Positions 6,996-15,660 of a stretch of 64,000 bases of DNA are shown one piece after another. This stretch comes from an uncultured Acidimicrobiales bacterium. GTDB taxonomy: Bacteria > Actinomycetota > Acidimicrobiia > Acidimicrobiales > CATQHL01. Under the pieces are notes generated by a model. The model saw only the letters and a list, made by a program, of their open reading frames with translations, was not told the origin of the DNA and ran no database searches. Both the position numbers and the translations under genes were made by a program. Positions within the stretch are counted from its first letter, which is position 1. Each line of letters opens with the position of its first letter. The stretch lies in NCBI GenBank assembly GCA_958295925.1, contig CATQHL010000001.1, positions 1,623,753 to 1,687,752 on the forward strand, read 5' to 3'.

Positions 6996-9193
6996 TGAAC
7001 AGTCGTGCGCTTGCCGGGTTCGTGCTGGGAGTGGCGGCGTTGCTGGCGTCTTCGCTTGTCCCGCTGCCCGCTTCTGTTCAGGCGCAGGGTTCTACGCCGT
7101 CGGGTGCCCGCGAGGTGCAGGTAAGGGCGCGGAGGCTGGCTTCGGGCAACGTGGAGTTCGGCCTGCGGGTGACCAACCCCGCCGACGGCTCGGCCTCTTA
7201 CCTAACCCTCATCCATCGCTTCTTGCTATATAACCATTCTCGCACAGTGGTGGGAAAGTGGTACTACTCGGAGGTTGTGAAGGTCGGGGTGGGCGCGGGT
7301 GCGACCCTGGTGGAGGTTAGGGCGCGGAGGCTGGCTTCGGGCAACGTGGAGTTCGGCCTGCGGCTGTTTAAGAAGACTGTTTGGCTGCCAAGATTCCGAT
7401 ATTTAATCTACGGCTCCGCCCGCCCAGGCGGGCCCTGGCAGTACTCCTCGGTGTTCACTACGCTAACCTCGCCTCCGCCTTCCGGTGGTGTCTCCCCCTC
7501 GCCTCCGCCTTCCGGTGGTGTCTCCCCCTCGCCGTCGCCGTTTGCAGTGGGGTCAAGATGCGCCAGCGGCACACCCGTTCCCAACCCTGCACACAATCCT
7601 GGACTGGTGAATGATTGCATAGCCCTCTTGAACGCCAAGCCGCACCTCAGCCAACTGCCTGATTTTGCGGCTGATCCGATCTCAGGGGTGAATTGGGGCA
7701 GCAGCCGGCCCATCACGGCTTGGAATGGCGTGTACTTGAGCTCGACGAACCCCAAGCGCGTGAATCGTGTGAAAATCCGAGGTTTGACCAGCGGGATTCC
7801 GTCTGAGTTCGGCGAACTCAATGCTCTGGAAGAACTGAACTTGTTCGACGGCAGGTTGAGCGGCAGCATTCCATCGAAGTTGGGCAGGTTGACCAACTTG
7901 AAATATCTGATAATTGCAGGATTAAATAATCAATCAAGTCGTTTGACCGGCAGTATTCCGTCTTCGCTATGCAGGCTGCAGAGTCTTGAGCGACTTGAAC
8001 TGACTTACCATGACCTCAATGGCCCGATTCCGTCGTGTCTGGGTTCCTTGAGCAAGCTGGAGTGGTTAGAGCTGAGGCGCAACGACTTGTCGGGCCAGAT
8101 TCCGTCTACGTTGGGCAGCCTGAGCGATTTGGAGAAGCTGCACTTGCACGATAACGACTTGTCGGGTTCCATCCCCGCGTCGCTGGGCAGCCTCTCCAAT
8201 ATAACGCACCTCAACCTTGCGGACAACGACTTGAGCGGCACGGTTCCATCGTCGTTGTTGAGCAGCTTTGCCGATTTGGTTAATTTAGATCTTTCCGGCA
8301 ACAGCTTGAGCAGTTGGGCCCCGTCATCGCTGTCCGGTATACACTCTGTCTCCGGTGTCACTTTGGATCTCAGCGATAATGACTTGAGCGGGCAGGTTCC
8401 TGCCACATTAGGAACCTTGTCAAACGCTGGTGGAAATGTGTATGTCCTTCTTTCAGGCAATCAGTTCAGTGGCGCCATCCCGCCGGAGTTGGCCAACATC
8501 ACTCAGTTGTTTTCCTTGAATCTCAGCGGCAACAATTTGACTGGTGGAATTCCGTCGGCATTGGTAAGTCACGCCAATTTAGGCTACTTGAATGTATCCG
8601 ACAACGCCCTCTCAGGCGCTGTCCCTCATGGATGGGCTCGGAAGACGGGCTGGAAGTCCCATAATCTTATTCTGAGCAACAACAACTTCAGCGGCTCCAT
8701 ACCGGCGCAGTTGTCTCAGGCCGGGAACATATACCGTCTTAAGCTCGACGGCAACGGTTTGAGCGGGAATATCCCCTCTGCGTTGGGGAGCATCACATTC
8801 TTGCGTGAGCTGGATCTCAGCGGCAACGGTTTGAGCGGGTCGATCCCGTCGACGTTCAGCGGCCTCACCAATCTGGAGGTGCTGGGGCTCAGCGGCAACG
8901 GTTTGAGCGGCTCTATCCCCTCGGGGCTGGGGGGACTCACAAAACTGAAGTCGTTGAAGCTGGACGGCAACGGGTTGTCCGGGTCTGTGCCGTCGCAACT
9001 GGGCGGCTTGACCAAGCTCGCCATCTTGCATCTGCAGGGGAACACCGGATTGACGGGATGCGTCCCGGCGTCCCTCAGCACATACATACGCGTAAGCGGA
9101 ATTTGGCCTGTAGTTACCGAAGAACTCGACGCCGATGTTCAAGTACCGCCCAGCCTGACGACAAGCGGGGCGGTCAAGTGGTGCGCTTCCTAG
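6995..9193 (+). CDS. Secreted plant-type LRR protein, type I copy 3
   Basis: About 732 residues, the largest of the family. Signal peptide, two RRLASGNVEFGL modules, then a Pro/Ser linker PPPSGGVSPSP present twice (30-bp DNA repeat at 7471-7530), the cysteine segment CASGTPVPNPAHNPG, an AWNGVYLSS motif like the W-x-G-V element of plant LRR N-terminal caps, and a long LRR array ending in LTGCVPASLSTY and WCAS. The frame is open further upstream to 6854, but those codons overlap the end of copy 2 and are not conserved, so I place the start at the GTG at 6995, directly on the G14 tract. GC-rich throughout, unlike copies 1 and 2. Confidence 0.8.
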   Translation: MNSRALAGFVLGVAALLASSLVPLPASVQAQGSTPSGAREVQVRARRLASGNVEFGLRVTNPADGSASYLTLIHRFLLYNHSRTVVGKWYYSEVVKVGVGAGATLVEVRARRLASGNVEFGLRLFKKTVWLPRFRYLIYGSARPGGPWQYSSVFTTLTSPPPSGGVSPSPPPSGGVSPSPSPFAVGSRCASGTPVPNPAHNPGLVNDCIALLNAKPHLSQLPDFAADPISGVNWGSSRPITAWNGVYLSSTNPKRVNRVKIRGLTSGIPSEFGELNALEELNLFDGRLSGSIPSKLGRLTNLKYLIIAGLNNQSSRLTGSIPSSLCRLQSLERLELTYHDLNGPIPSCLGSLSKLEWLELRRNDLSGQIPSTLGSLSDLEKLHLHDNDLSGSIPASLGSLSNITHLNLADNDLSGTVPSSLLSSFADLVNLDLSGNSLSSWAPSSLSGIHSVSGVTLDLSDNDLSGQVPATLGTLSNAGGNVYVLLSGNQFSGAIPPELANITQLFSLNLSGNNLTGGIPSALVSHANLGYLNVSDNALSGAVPHGWARKTGWKSHNLILSNNNFSGSIPAQLSQAGNIYRLKLDGNGLSGNIPSALGSITFLRELDLSGNGLSGSIPSTFSGLTNLEVLGLSGNGLSGSIPSGLGGLTKLKSLKLDGNGLSGSVPSQLGGLTKLAILHLQGNTGLTGCVPASLSTYIRVSGIWPVVTEELDADVQVPPSLTTSGAVKWCAS
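7471..7530 (+). repeat. 30-bp tandem repeat in the linker of copy 3
   Basis: Two identical 30-bp units (7471-7500, 7501-7530) encoding the Pro/Ser-rich linker PPSGGVSPSP. In frame, so copy number changes only linker length. Confidence 0.9.
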
Positions 9194-9196
9194 GAA

Positions 9197-9248
9197 GTCA
9201 GGCGGCGCCGGTGGTGACAGGCAGCCAGGGCGACCTCGCAGGCTCGTA
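9197..9248 (-). pseudogene. Duplicated fragment of the leuD 3' end
   Basis: 52 bp after the stop of LRR copy 3 match the 3' end of leuD at 11475-11526 with about three mismatches by eye. The real leuD follows LRR copy 4 in the same relation. The fragment ends abruptly at 9248, where a fragment of the channel gene begins, so this is a duplication junction. Confidence 0.8.
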
Positions 9249-9249
9249 G

Positions 9250-9355
9250 TGGAGCGAATGCCCCGAAAGGGGGGCCGACTCCAGCTAGCGGCGCTTAGCC
9301 CCAATCCTGCTTTGCCGATTTCAGAGCGTCTTCCGCAAAATAAGTTGCATGCAGC
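9250..9355 (+). pseudogene. Duplicated fragment of the channel gene 3' end
   Basis: From TGGAGCGA at 9250 the sequence follows the last codons, stop and downstream spacer of the potassium channel gene (2783 to about 2892), with scattered substitutions. The frame is decayed. Together with the leuD fragment before it, this marks the border between two tandem copies of the LRR locus. Confidence 0.75.
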
Positions 9356-9448
9356 TTGCTCCACTAGCATGTTAGGCATGCTTTATGCTGATAGTATTCA
9401 ATTGTTCTGCATTTTATTGGTTCTAGAAACCGGAAGGAGTTGCGAAAA

Positions 9449-9536
9449 ATGGCTACACAGGGCAAGGCGTTGGCAGGTTTGGAGGCGGGTGCAGGGGTCC
9501 GCAAGTTGATGCATCCCGGGGGGGGGGGGGGGGTCA
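9449..9536 (+). other. Upstream start and remnant ORF leading into the G16 tract
   Basis: An ATG at 9449 has a strong ribosome-binding site, GGAAGGAG at 9432-9439, of the same form as that of the coiled-coil gene at 2965. It encodes MATQGKALAGLEAG and runs through the G16 tract one base out of frame with LRR copy 4. KALAGL resembles RTLAGL of the coiled-coil protein, so this is probably that gene's remnant in the second duplication unit. With 15 or 18 G it would read into the LRR protein. Confidence 0.5.
9518..9533 (+). promoter_or_regulatory. Poly-G tract (G16) three bases before a start codon
   Basis: Sixteen consecutive G residues followed by TCA and the ATG of LRR copy 4. As in copy 3, the tract occupies the ribosome-binding site. 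It also lies inside the open frame that begins at the well-placed ATG at 9449. Confidence 0.8.
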
Positions 9537-11471
9537 ATGAGACGCGCGCTTGCCGGGTTCGTGCTGTGCGTGGCGGCGTTGTTGGCGTCTTCGCTCGTCC
9601 CCTTGCCTGCTGCTGTTCAGGCGCAGGGGGACTCTCCGCCGACGGGTGTCCGCGAGGTGCAGATAAGGGCGCGGAGGCTGGCTTCGGGGAATGTGGAGTT
9701 CGGCCTGCAGGTGACCAATCCCGCCGACGGGCAGGTTTCTTACCCCACCCTCGCCAATCGTTTCTTTCTTTACGACTCTCCGGACATAGAGGTGGGCGAG
9801 TGGTACTACTCGGAGGTTGTGAAGGTCGGGGAGGGCGCTGGGAGCACCCTGGTGGAGATAGGGGCGCGGAGGCTGGCCTCGGGCAACGTGGAGTTCGGCC
9901 TACGGCTTGGCCGGGCCAGGATTTTGGCGCCGAGCGTCCGGTTTTTCGTTTACGGCTCCGCTAGCCCAGGCGGGCCCTGGCAGTATTCCTCGGTGATCAA
10001 TACTTATTCCGAGGGGTCGCTTTGTGCCAGCGGCACACCCGTTCTCGACCCTGAGGACAATCCTGGGCTGGTGAAAGATTGCACAGCCCTCCTGAGCGCC
10101 ATGCGACACCTTGGCCAAACGCCTGGGCTGAACTGGAGCGGCAACCGGCGTATGAATCGTTGGGATGGCGTGCGAGTGAGCAGCGTGCGAGAAGGCAGTA
10201 CGACCGCCAGGCGCGTGACTTATTTGAGTGTCAGAGGTTGGAATAGCGAGATTCCGGCTGATTTCGCCGAACTCGGTGCACTGGAAGAGCTGCATTTGCG
10301 GAGCAGCGCTCCTAGCGGTGAAATTCCATCTGAGTTGGGCAGGTTAACCAACTTGAAGGAGCTGACAATAGATGGAACTCGGCGAAGTCGTTTGACCGGC
10401 AGTATTCCGTCTTCGCTTTGCAATCTGCGAAACCTTGTGAAGCTTAATCTGGAAGATAATGACCTCAACGGCCAGATTCCGTCGTGTCTGGGTTCCTTGA
10501 GCAATCTGGAGGAGTTAGACCTACATAACAACGACTTGTCGGGCCAGATTCCGCCTACGTTGGGCAACCTGAGTGAGCTGGAGAAGTTAGAACTGAATGA
10601 CAACGACTTGTCGGGTTCCATCCCTGCGTCGTTGGGCTACCTCACCAAAATCACGGATTTCTACCTTCAGAACAACGAATTGAGCGGCACGATTCCATCG
10701 TCGTTGTTGAGCTATCTTACCAATCTTGATTGGTTAGATCTTAGCAACAACAAATTGAGCAGCTGGTCTCCGTCATCGCTGTCCGGGTTACGCCGCACCG
10801 ACACTAGCAGTACCATTTTGGATATCAGCGATAATGACTTGAGCGGGCAGATTCCTGCCACATTAGGAACCCTGTCAAACACTCGTGGAAATGTATATAT
10901 CCAACTTAGGGACAATAAGTTCAGTGGCACCATCCCGCCGGAGTTGGCCAACATCACTAAGTTGTTTTCCTTGGATCTCAGCGACAACGACTTGACAGGT
11001 GCAATTCCTTCGGCATTGGTAAGTCACGCCAATTTAAGTAGATTGAATTTATCCGACAACGCCCTCTCTGGTGCTGTCCCCCATGGGTGGGCGCGCAAGA
11101 CGGGCAGCCCTAGAGATTATTTTCTTAGTCTTGATCTAAGTGACAACAGCTTCAGCGGCACCATACCGGCGCAGCTGTCCCAGGTCGGGAACATAACTAG
11201 TCTTGAGCTGGACAACAACGAGTTGAATGGGACTATCCCCTTTGAGTTGGGGAGCATTACAAGTTTATATACGCTGGGTCTCAGTGGCAACAGCTTGTCC
11301 GGGTCTGTGCCGTCGCAGTTGGGTGGCTTGACCAATCTCTGGAACTTGTATCTGCAGGGGAACACCGGCTTGACGGGATGCATCCCAGCGTCCCTCAGCA
11401 ACGCCTACGTTCGAGTACCGCCCAGCCTGATGACAGGCGGGGAGGTCAAGTGGTGCGCTTCCACTTCTTAG
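9537..11471 (+). CDS. Secreted plant-type LRR protein, type I copy 4
   Basis: 644 residues, closest to copy 3. Signal peptide MRRALAGFVLCVAALLASS, two RRLASGNVEFGL modules, cysteine segment (CASGTPVLDPEDNPG, DCTALLSAMRHL), a WDGVRVSS element, then plant-type LRRs and LTGCIPASLSNAY with a terminal WCASTS. The ATG at 9537 aligns with the other family starts. It lies in the second unit of a tandem duplication and ends four bases from the 3' end of convergent leuD. Expression or N-terminus may depend on the adjacent G16 tract. Ligand unknown. Confidence 0.8.
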   Translation: MRRALAGFVLCVAALLASSLVPLPAAVQAQGDSPPTGVREVQIRARRLASGNVEFGLQVTNPADGQVSYPTLANRFFLYDSPDIEVGEWYYSEVVKVGEGAGSTLVEIGARRLASGNVEFGLRLGRARILAPSVRFFVYGSASPGGPWQYSSVINTYSEGSLCASGTPVLDPEDNPGLVKDCTALLSAMRHLGQTPGLNWSGNRRMNRWDGVRVSSVREGSTTARRVTYLSVRGWNSEIPADFAELGALEELHLRSSAPSGEIPSELGRLTNLKELTIDGTRRSRLTGSIPSSLCNLRNLVKLNLEDNDLNGQIPSCLGSLSNLEELDLHNNDLSGQIPPTLGNLSELEKLELNDNDLSGSIPASLGYLTKITDFYLQNNELSGTIPSSLLSYLTNLDWLDLSNNKLSSWSPSSLSGLRRTDTSSTILDISDNDLSGQIPATLGTLSNTRGNVYIQLRDNKFSGTIPPELANITKLFSLDLSDNDLTGAIPSALVSHANLSRLNLSDNALSGAVPHGWARKTGSPRDYFLSLDLSDNSFSGTIPAQLSQVGNITSLELDNNELNGTIPFELGSITSLYTLGLSGNSLSGSVPSQLGGLTNLWNLYLQGNTGLTGCIPASLSNAYVRVPPSLMTGGEVKWCASTS

Positions 11472-11475
11472 GCAG

Positions 11476-12078
11476 TCAGGCGGCTCCGGTGGTGACAGGC
11501 AGCCAGGGCGCCCTCGCAGACTCGTAAGCCTCGATGTCGGCGTTGAGCCGCAAAGTGAGTTCTATGTCGTCTAGACCGTTGAGAAAGCGCTCCTGGACTG
11601 CCGGGTCGAGCGGGAAGGTCGTTGTCAGTCCAGCGGCAGGGACTCCTACCGTCAGCCTCTCCACGTCCACCACCACCTCAAGGCTCTCGTCAGTCTGAAC
11701 AGCCGACATCAGGGCCCGGCCGAAATCGGCGTCCACCACGACTGCGACAAGCCCGCACTTGCCGGCGTTGTTGCGGAAGATGTCGCCGAAGCGAGGCGAT
11801 ATCACCGCCTTGAAGCCGTACTGCTGCACCGCCCACACAGCGTGCTCGCGCGACGATCCCGTGCCGAAGTTCGGGCCCGCCACCAGCACGCTCGCGCCGT
11901 GGAAGCGCTCGTCGTTCAGCACAAAGCCGGGGTCTTCTCTCCAGGTGGAGAACAGCCCCTCCCCGAATCCCGTGCGCTCCACCCTCTTCAGCCAGCCGCT
12001 GGGGATGATCTGATCGGTGTCCACGTCGGAACGATCCAGCGGAAGAGCCGTGCCCCTCACCTCTCTGATTGTCTCCAT
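11476..12078 (-). CDS. leuD: 3-isopropylmalate dehydratase small subunit
   Basis: 200 residues, the usual length. Swivel-domain subunit that with LeuC isomerises 2- to 3-isopropylmalate in leucine synthesis and, given cimA nearby, probably citramalate as well. Family signatures include LDRSDVDTDQIIPSGWLK near the N-terminus and GSSREHAVWAV. It lies 25 bp downstream of leuC on the same strand, so the pair is an operon. Its 3' end was copied to 9197-9248. Confidence 0.95.
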   Translation of the reverse strand: METIREVRGTALPLDRSDVDTDQIIPSGWLKRVERTGFGEGLFSTWREDPGFVLNDERFHGASVLVAGPNFGTGSSREHAVWAVQQYGFKAVISPRFGDIFRNNAGKCGLVAVVVDADFGRALMSAVQTDESLEVVVDVERLTVGVPAAGLTTTFPLDPAVQERFLNGLDDIELTLRLNADIEAYESARAPWLPVTTGAA

Positions 12079-12103
12079 CGGTGCTGCTAACCCTCCAAAT
12101 CGT

Positions 12104-13510
12104 TTAGTCGAGGTCGGCTGGCGAGGCGAAGCGTCCGACCACTGCGGTTGCCGCCGCCACCGCAGGCGACACCAGGTGCGTGCGCCCGCCTCGCCCTTGG
12201 CGCCCCTCGAAGTTGCGGTTGCTGGTGCTGGCGCACCGCTCTCCAGCCGACAGCGTGTCGGGGTTCATGCCCAGGCACATCGAGCAGCCTGGCTCACGCC
12301 AGTCGAAGCCGGCGGCTGTCAGCACTTCGTGCAGACCCTCGGCCTCGGCCTGCGCCTTCACCTGCGCCGAGCCCGGCACGACCAGCGTGCGAACGCCCGC
12401 CGCCACCCGCCGCCCGTCGGCCACCGCCGCCACCGCCCGCAGGTCTTCGATGCGGCTGTTCGTGCATGAGCCGATAAACACCACGTCCACGGGGATGTCG
12501 CGCATCGGGGTGCCTGCCTCAAGGCCCATGTACGCCAGGGCGCGTGCGGCGGCGTCGCGCTCGCCTGCCGCGGCGGCGCGCTCGGGTGGCGGCACCTCAC
12601 CGTCGAGGGGGGCGACGTGCGAGGGGTTGGTGCCCCAGGTCACATGCGGGGAGACCTCCGCGCCGGTCAGAGTCACCTCACGGTCGAACGTTGCCCCGTT
12701 GTCGCCGGCCAGCGACTGCCAGCACTCCAGGGCCTGCGACCACGCAGCGCCCGAGGGTGCGTGAGGGCGGCCTTCCAGGTAGGCGTAAGTGGTGTCGTCG
12801 GGGGCGATCATCCCCGCCCTCGCCCCGGCCTCGATTGACATGTTGCAGACTGTCATGCGCCCTTCCATCGACAGCGACTCGATAACCGGGCCTCGGTACT
12901 CGATGACCGATCCGATGCCCCCGCCGGTTCCGATTCTGCCGATTACCGCCAGAATCACGTCCTTGGCTGACGAACCGAGCGGGAGTTCGCCGGAAATCGT
13001 CACTGACATCGTCGCAGGGCGGGCTTGGGGCAGCGTCTGGGTGGCGAGCACGTGCTCCACCTCGCTGGTGCCAATGCCGAACGCCAGGGCGCCGAACGCG
13101 CCGTGCGTGGAGGTGTGGCTGTCGCCGCAGACCACGGTCATCCCAGGCAGCGTCAAGCCAAGTTCGGGGCCGATCACGTGCACTATGCCCTGGCGTCCGT
13201 GACCCATTGGGTAAAGCGGCACGCCGAAGGTGGCGCAGTTGGCGCGCAGCGCCTCGATCTGCCTGCGCGAGATCGGGTCGGCTATCGGGCCGGTGACGTT
13301 CGTCGTGGGCACGTTGTGGTCTTCGGTGGCCAGTGTGAGGTCTGCTCGTCGCACCCGGCGGCCAGCGAGGCGCAAGCCGTCGAACGCCTGGGGGGAGGTG
13401 ACCTCGTGGATTAGGTGGAGGTCGATGAACAGCAGGTCTGAGCCGTCCTCGGCGGAGTGGACGACATGGGCGTCCCAGACCTTCTCGCTGAGTGTGCGGG
13501 GGGTTGTCAT
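12104..13510 (-). CDS. leuC: 3-isopropylmalate dehydratase large subunit
   Basis: 468 residues of the aconitase family carrying the catalytic 4Fe-4S cluster. Visible signatures are [28 protein letters not shown] and [10 protein letters not shown], which supply the three cluster cysteines. I chose the ATG at 13510 because AGGAG precedes it by about 8 bases and [15 protein letters not shown] matches the family N-terminus; the frame is open 42 codons further upstream. It acts with LeuD and LeuB. The leuCD pair lies on the strand opposite leuB-ilvE-cimA, split from them by greA. Confidence 0.95.
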   Translation of the reverse strand: MTTPRTLSEKVWDAHVVHSAEDGSDLLFIDLHLIHEVTSPQAFDGLRLAGRRVRRADLTLATEDHNVPTTNVTGPIADPISRRQIEALRANCATFGVPLYPMGHGRQGIVHVIGPELGLTLPGMTVVCGDSHTSTHGAFGALAFGIGTSEVEHVLATQTLPQARPATMSVTISGELPLGSSAKDVILAVIGRIGTGGGIGSVIEYRGPVIESLSMEGRMTVCNMSIEAGARAGMIAPDDTTYAYLEGRPHAPSGAAWSQALECWQSLAGDNGATFDREVTLTGAEVSPHVTWGTNPSHVAPLDGEVPPPERAAAAGERDAAARALAYMGLEAGTPMRDIPVDVVFIGSCTNSRIEDLRAVAAVADGRRVAAGVRTLVVPGSAQVKAQAEAEGLHEVLTAAGFDWREPGCSMCLGMNPDTLSAGERCASTSNRNFEGRQGRGGRTHLVSPAVAAATAVVGRFASPADLD

Positions 13511-13639
13511 GCGTTTTGCTCCTGCGTGCGTTCTGCCGCTGTGCCGGCGGCGGATCGTTGTATCGGGATTGTCAGTCGGCCGCGTCGAGATTTGGGATGC
13601 TTGCCTGCTTGTCGCCACTGTTGTGTTGTTCAGCAAGTG

Positions 13640-14197
13640 TTACCGGGCGACCGTGTCTTCGAAGGGATGCACGGCGACAATAGTCGCCTCCAAAAGCCCG
13701 GCGGGCGCTTCGTAGCGCACGAGGTCGCCGACCTTGGCTCCAAGGACGGCCTTTCCCAGTGGTGAGGTCGGTGAGATCACCTCACACGCGTCGGGGCGCT
13801 CCTCGATCGAGCCGATGAGAAAGTCCTCGGTCTCCTCCTCCTCGCCGAAACTCAACGAGACGACTACGCCGTAGCCCACCCGGTCTGAGGGGGCGTCTTC
13901 CACCACTTCAGCGGATTCCAACAGGCTCTCAAGCTGCATGATTCGCCCGTTTATCCTTCCTAGCTCTTCTCGGGCGGCGTGGTAGTCGGCGTTCTCAGAG
14001 AGGTCGCCCAGGGCGCGGGCCGTGGCCACGTGCTCGGTTACGGCCGCTTTTGTGGGCCCTGAGAGCTCGGCGAGTTCTGCAGAGAGGCGCTCATATGCGG
14101 TGCGGGTAAGGCGGCTGGGGGCCTGGTCTGCGCCGGGGTCTTCAACCGGCTGCCTTGAGGCGGTTTTCGGTGTTGCGGGCATCGGTGTTGCGGGCAT
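13640..14197 (-). CDS. greA: Transcription elongation factor GreA
   Basis: 185 residues. GreA enters the RNA polymerase secondary channel and stimulates cleavage of backtracked transcripts. The N-terminal coiled coil holds the signature GDLSENADYHAAREELGRI with its acidic tip (about 64-100), and the C-terminal FKBP-like domain ends in SPTSPLGKAVLGAKVGDLV. GGAGG lies 12 bases before the ATG at 14197. The first residues, MPATPMPATP, are a short duplication and make the N-terminus longer than usual; an internal start is possible. Confidence 0.9.
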   Translation of the reverse strand: MPATPMPATPKTASRQPVEDPGADQAPSRLTRTAYERLSAELAELSGPTKAAVTEHVATARALGDLSENADYHAAREELGRINGRIMQLESLLESAEVVEDAPSDRVGYGVVVSLSFGEEEETEDFLIGSIEERPDACEVISPTSPLGKAVLGAKVGDLVRYEAPAGLLEATIVAVHPFEDTVAR

Positions 14198-14566
14198 GCA
14201 GCAAATCTACCTCCGTTACGCCGACGGGCAGGGCGGCTCTAAGACGCCACGGTGTTGAGCCAGGCCGCCCGGCGTCGCCTGAGCGGACTAGGCCGACAGA
14301 ACAACCCGGCGAGCACCCGCACCGTGCACGCCCAGCGTGCGGGCGCTCGCTGTTTCGGCCCTCCTTGTCGGGTCGAGGCGCTCTTTCACCCGGCGCTGCT
14401 ACGGAGTCGGAACGGGGCGCAGATGCCCCAGTTCCTCCACCGTCAGGCTGAGGCGCGCCGGCACTTGCAGCCTGCGGCAAGGCCCCACGGCGACGGCGCG
14501 ACGGCGAACCTTCCCTGGAATGAGGCGCAGCGGCTGAGAAAGTTCAGGCGTGGGTAGATTGTTGGC
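14198..14566. other. Intergenic region between greA and leuB
   Basis: 369 bp between divergent genes, expected to hold both promoters. The only clear structure is a 12-bp inverted repeat with one mismatch, 14311-14322 against 14337-14348, with a 14-base loop. I looked for a T-box or leucine-codon attenuator before leuB and saw none. Confidence 0.4.
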
Positions 14567-15556
14567 GTGAACAGTTATCGCATAGGAATTCTGGGCGGCG
14601 ACGGCATCGGCCCTGAAGTGGTCGCAGAGGGGCTGAAGGCCGTTGAGGCGTCAGGAGTGGAGATCGAGCAGGTGCCCTACGACCTCGGCGCCGGACGCTG
14701 GCTGCGCGACGGCACCGTGCTGCCCGACAGCGTGCTTGAGGAATGGCGCAGCCTCGACGCCCTCTACGTGGGGGCGGTCGGAACGCCGGAGGTTACGCCA
14801 GGGCTGCTCGAGCGCGGCCTGCTGCTGCGCATGCGCTTCGAACTCGACCTTTTCGTGAATTTACGTCCGTTTCACGCTCCGGAGCGCAGCATCGACATTC
14901 AGGTCGTTAGGGAGAACACAGAGGGTCCCTATGTGGGAGAGGGTGGCATTTTGCGCAAGGGCACGCCGCACGAAGTGGCTACGCAGGGATCTGTGAACAC
15001 CCGCATGGGCGTGGAGCGCTGCGTCCGCTTCGCCTTCGATCTGGCCGCCCGCCGAGAGCGCAACCACGTCACGCTGGTGCACAAGACGAACATCATGCCT
15101 TTCTCCGGCGACCTCTGGCAGCGCGCCTTCGACGAGGTTGCTGTTGAGTATCCGCAGTCCGAAACCGCCTACAACCACGTGGACGCCGCCTGCATCTACT
15201 TCGTGAACTCGCCCGAGCGCTACGACGTGATCGTCACCGACAACCTCTTCGGCGACATCCTCACCGACCTGGGCGGCGCGGTCGCAGGCGGAATCGGCAA
15301 GGCGGCCTCGGCAAACCTCAACCCGGCCAGGACAGGCCCGTCGATGTTCGAGCCGGTGCACGGCTCCGCCCCCGACATCGCCGGGCGGGGAATCGCCGAT
15401 CCTACGGCGGCGATCCTCTCGGCGGCCATGATGCTGGAATTTCTGGGGGAGCCCGACGCCGCAGGGAGCATCGCCTCCGCCTGCTACGCGGTGGGAGACC
15501 GGGTGTCCGGCACCGTGGCGATAGGCGACGCAATAGCCGAGTCGATAGCCGGCTAG
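14567..15556 (+). CDS. leuB: 3-isopropylmalate dehydrogenase
   Basis: 329 residues, the shorter form common in actinobacteria. Oxidises and decarboxylates 3-isopropylmalate with NAD+ in leucine synthesis, and the analogous beta-methylmalate step of the citramalate route. Motifs: GGDGIGPEV at the N-terminus, [11 protein letters not shown], the metal-binding [11 protein letters not shown] and [15 protein letters not shown] start at 14567. First gene of a plus-strand run, leuB-ilvE-cimA. An isocitrate/tartrate dehydrogenase relative is possible, but context favours LeuB. Confidence 0.9.
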   Translation: MNSYRIGILGGDGIGPEVVAEGLKAVEASGVEIEQVPYDLGAGRWLRDGTVLPDSVLEEWRSLDALYVGAVGTPEVTPGLLERGLLLRMRFELDLFVNLRPFHAPERSIDIQVVRENTEGPYVGEGGILRKGTPHEVATQGSVNTRMGVERCVRFAFDLAARRERNHVTLVHKTNIMPFSGDLWQRAFDEVAVEYPQSETAYNHVDAACIYFVNSPERYDVIVTDNLFGDILTDLGGAVAGGIGKAASANLNPARTGPSMFEPVHGSAPDIAGRGIADPTAAILSAAMMLEFLGEPDAAGSIASACYAVGDRVSGTVAIGDAIAESIAG

Positions 15557-15660
15557 CGCAGGGCGCCGGGAATCTGCCCGATGGGAATGTCGCGCCGGAA
15601 GCAAGGCCACCTCAAGCCCGTACTCAGCCGGGAACCATCCGCAACACCGAAGGGAAATCA

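Noticed and set aside
9440-9964. 174-codon frame overlapping the start of LRR copy 4
   Set aside because: Beyond the G16 tract it is only an alternative frame of the LRR gene, Arg/Gly-rich without domains. Only its beginning, with a strong ribosome-binding site, is worth keeping as an upstream element.
3448-11471. Transposon or insertion sequence carrying the LRR genes
   Set aside because: No transposase or terminal inverted repeats. The duplication borders are explained by unequal recombination between gene ends.
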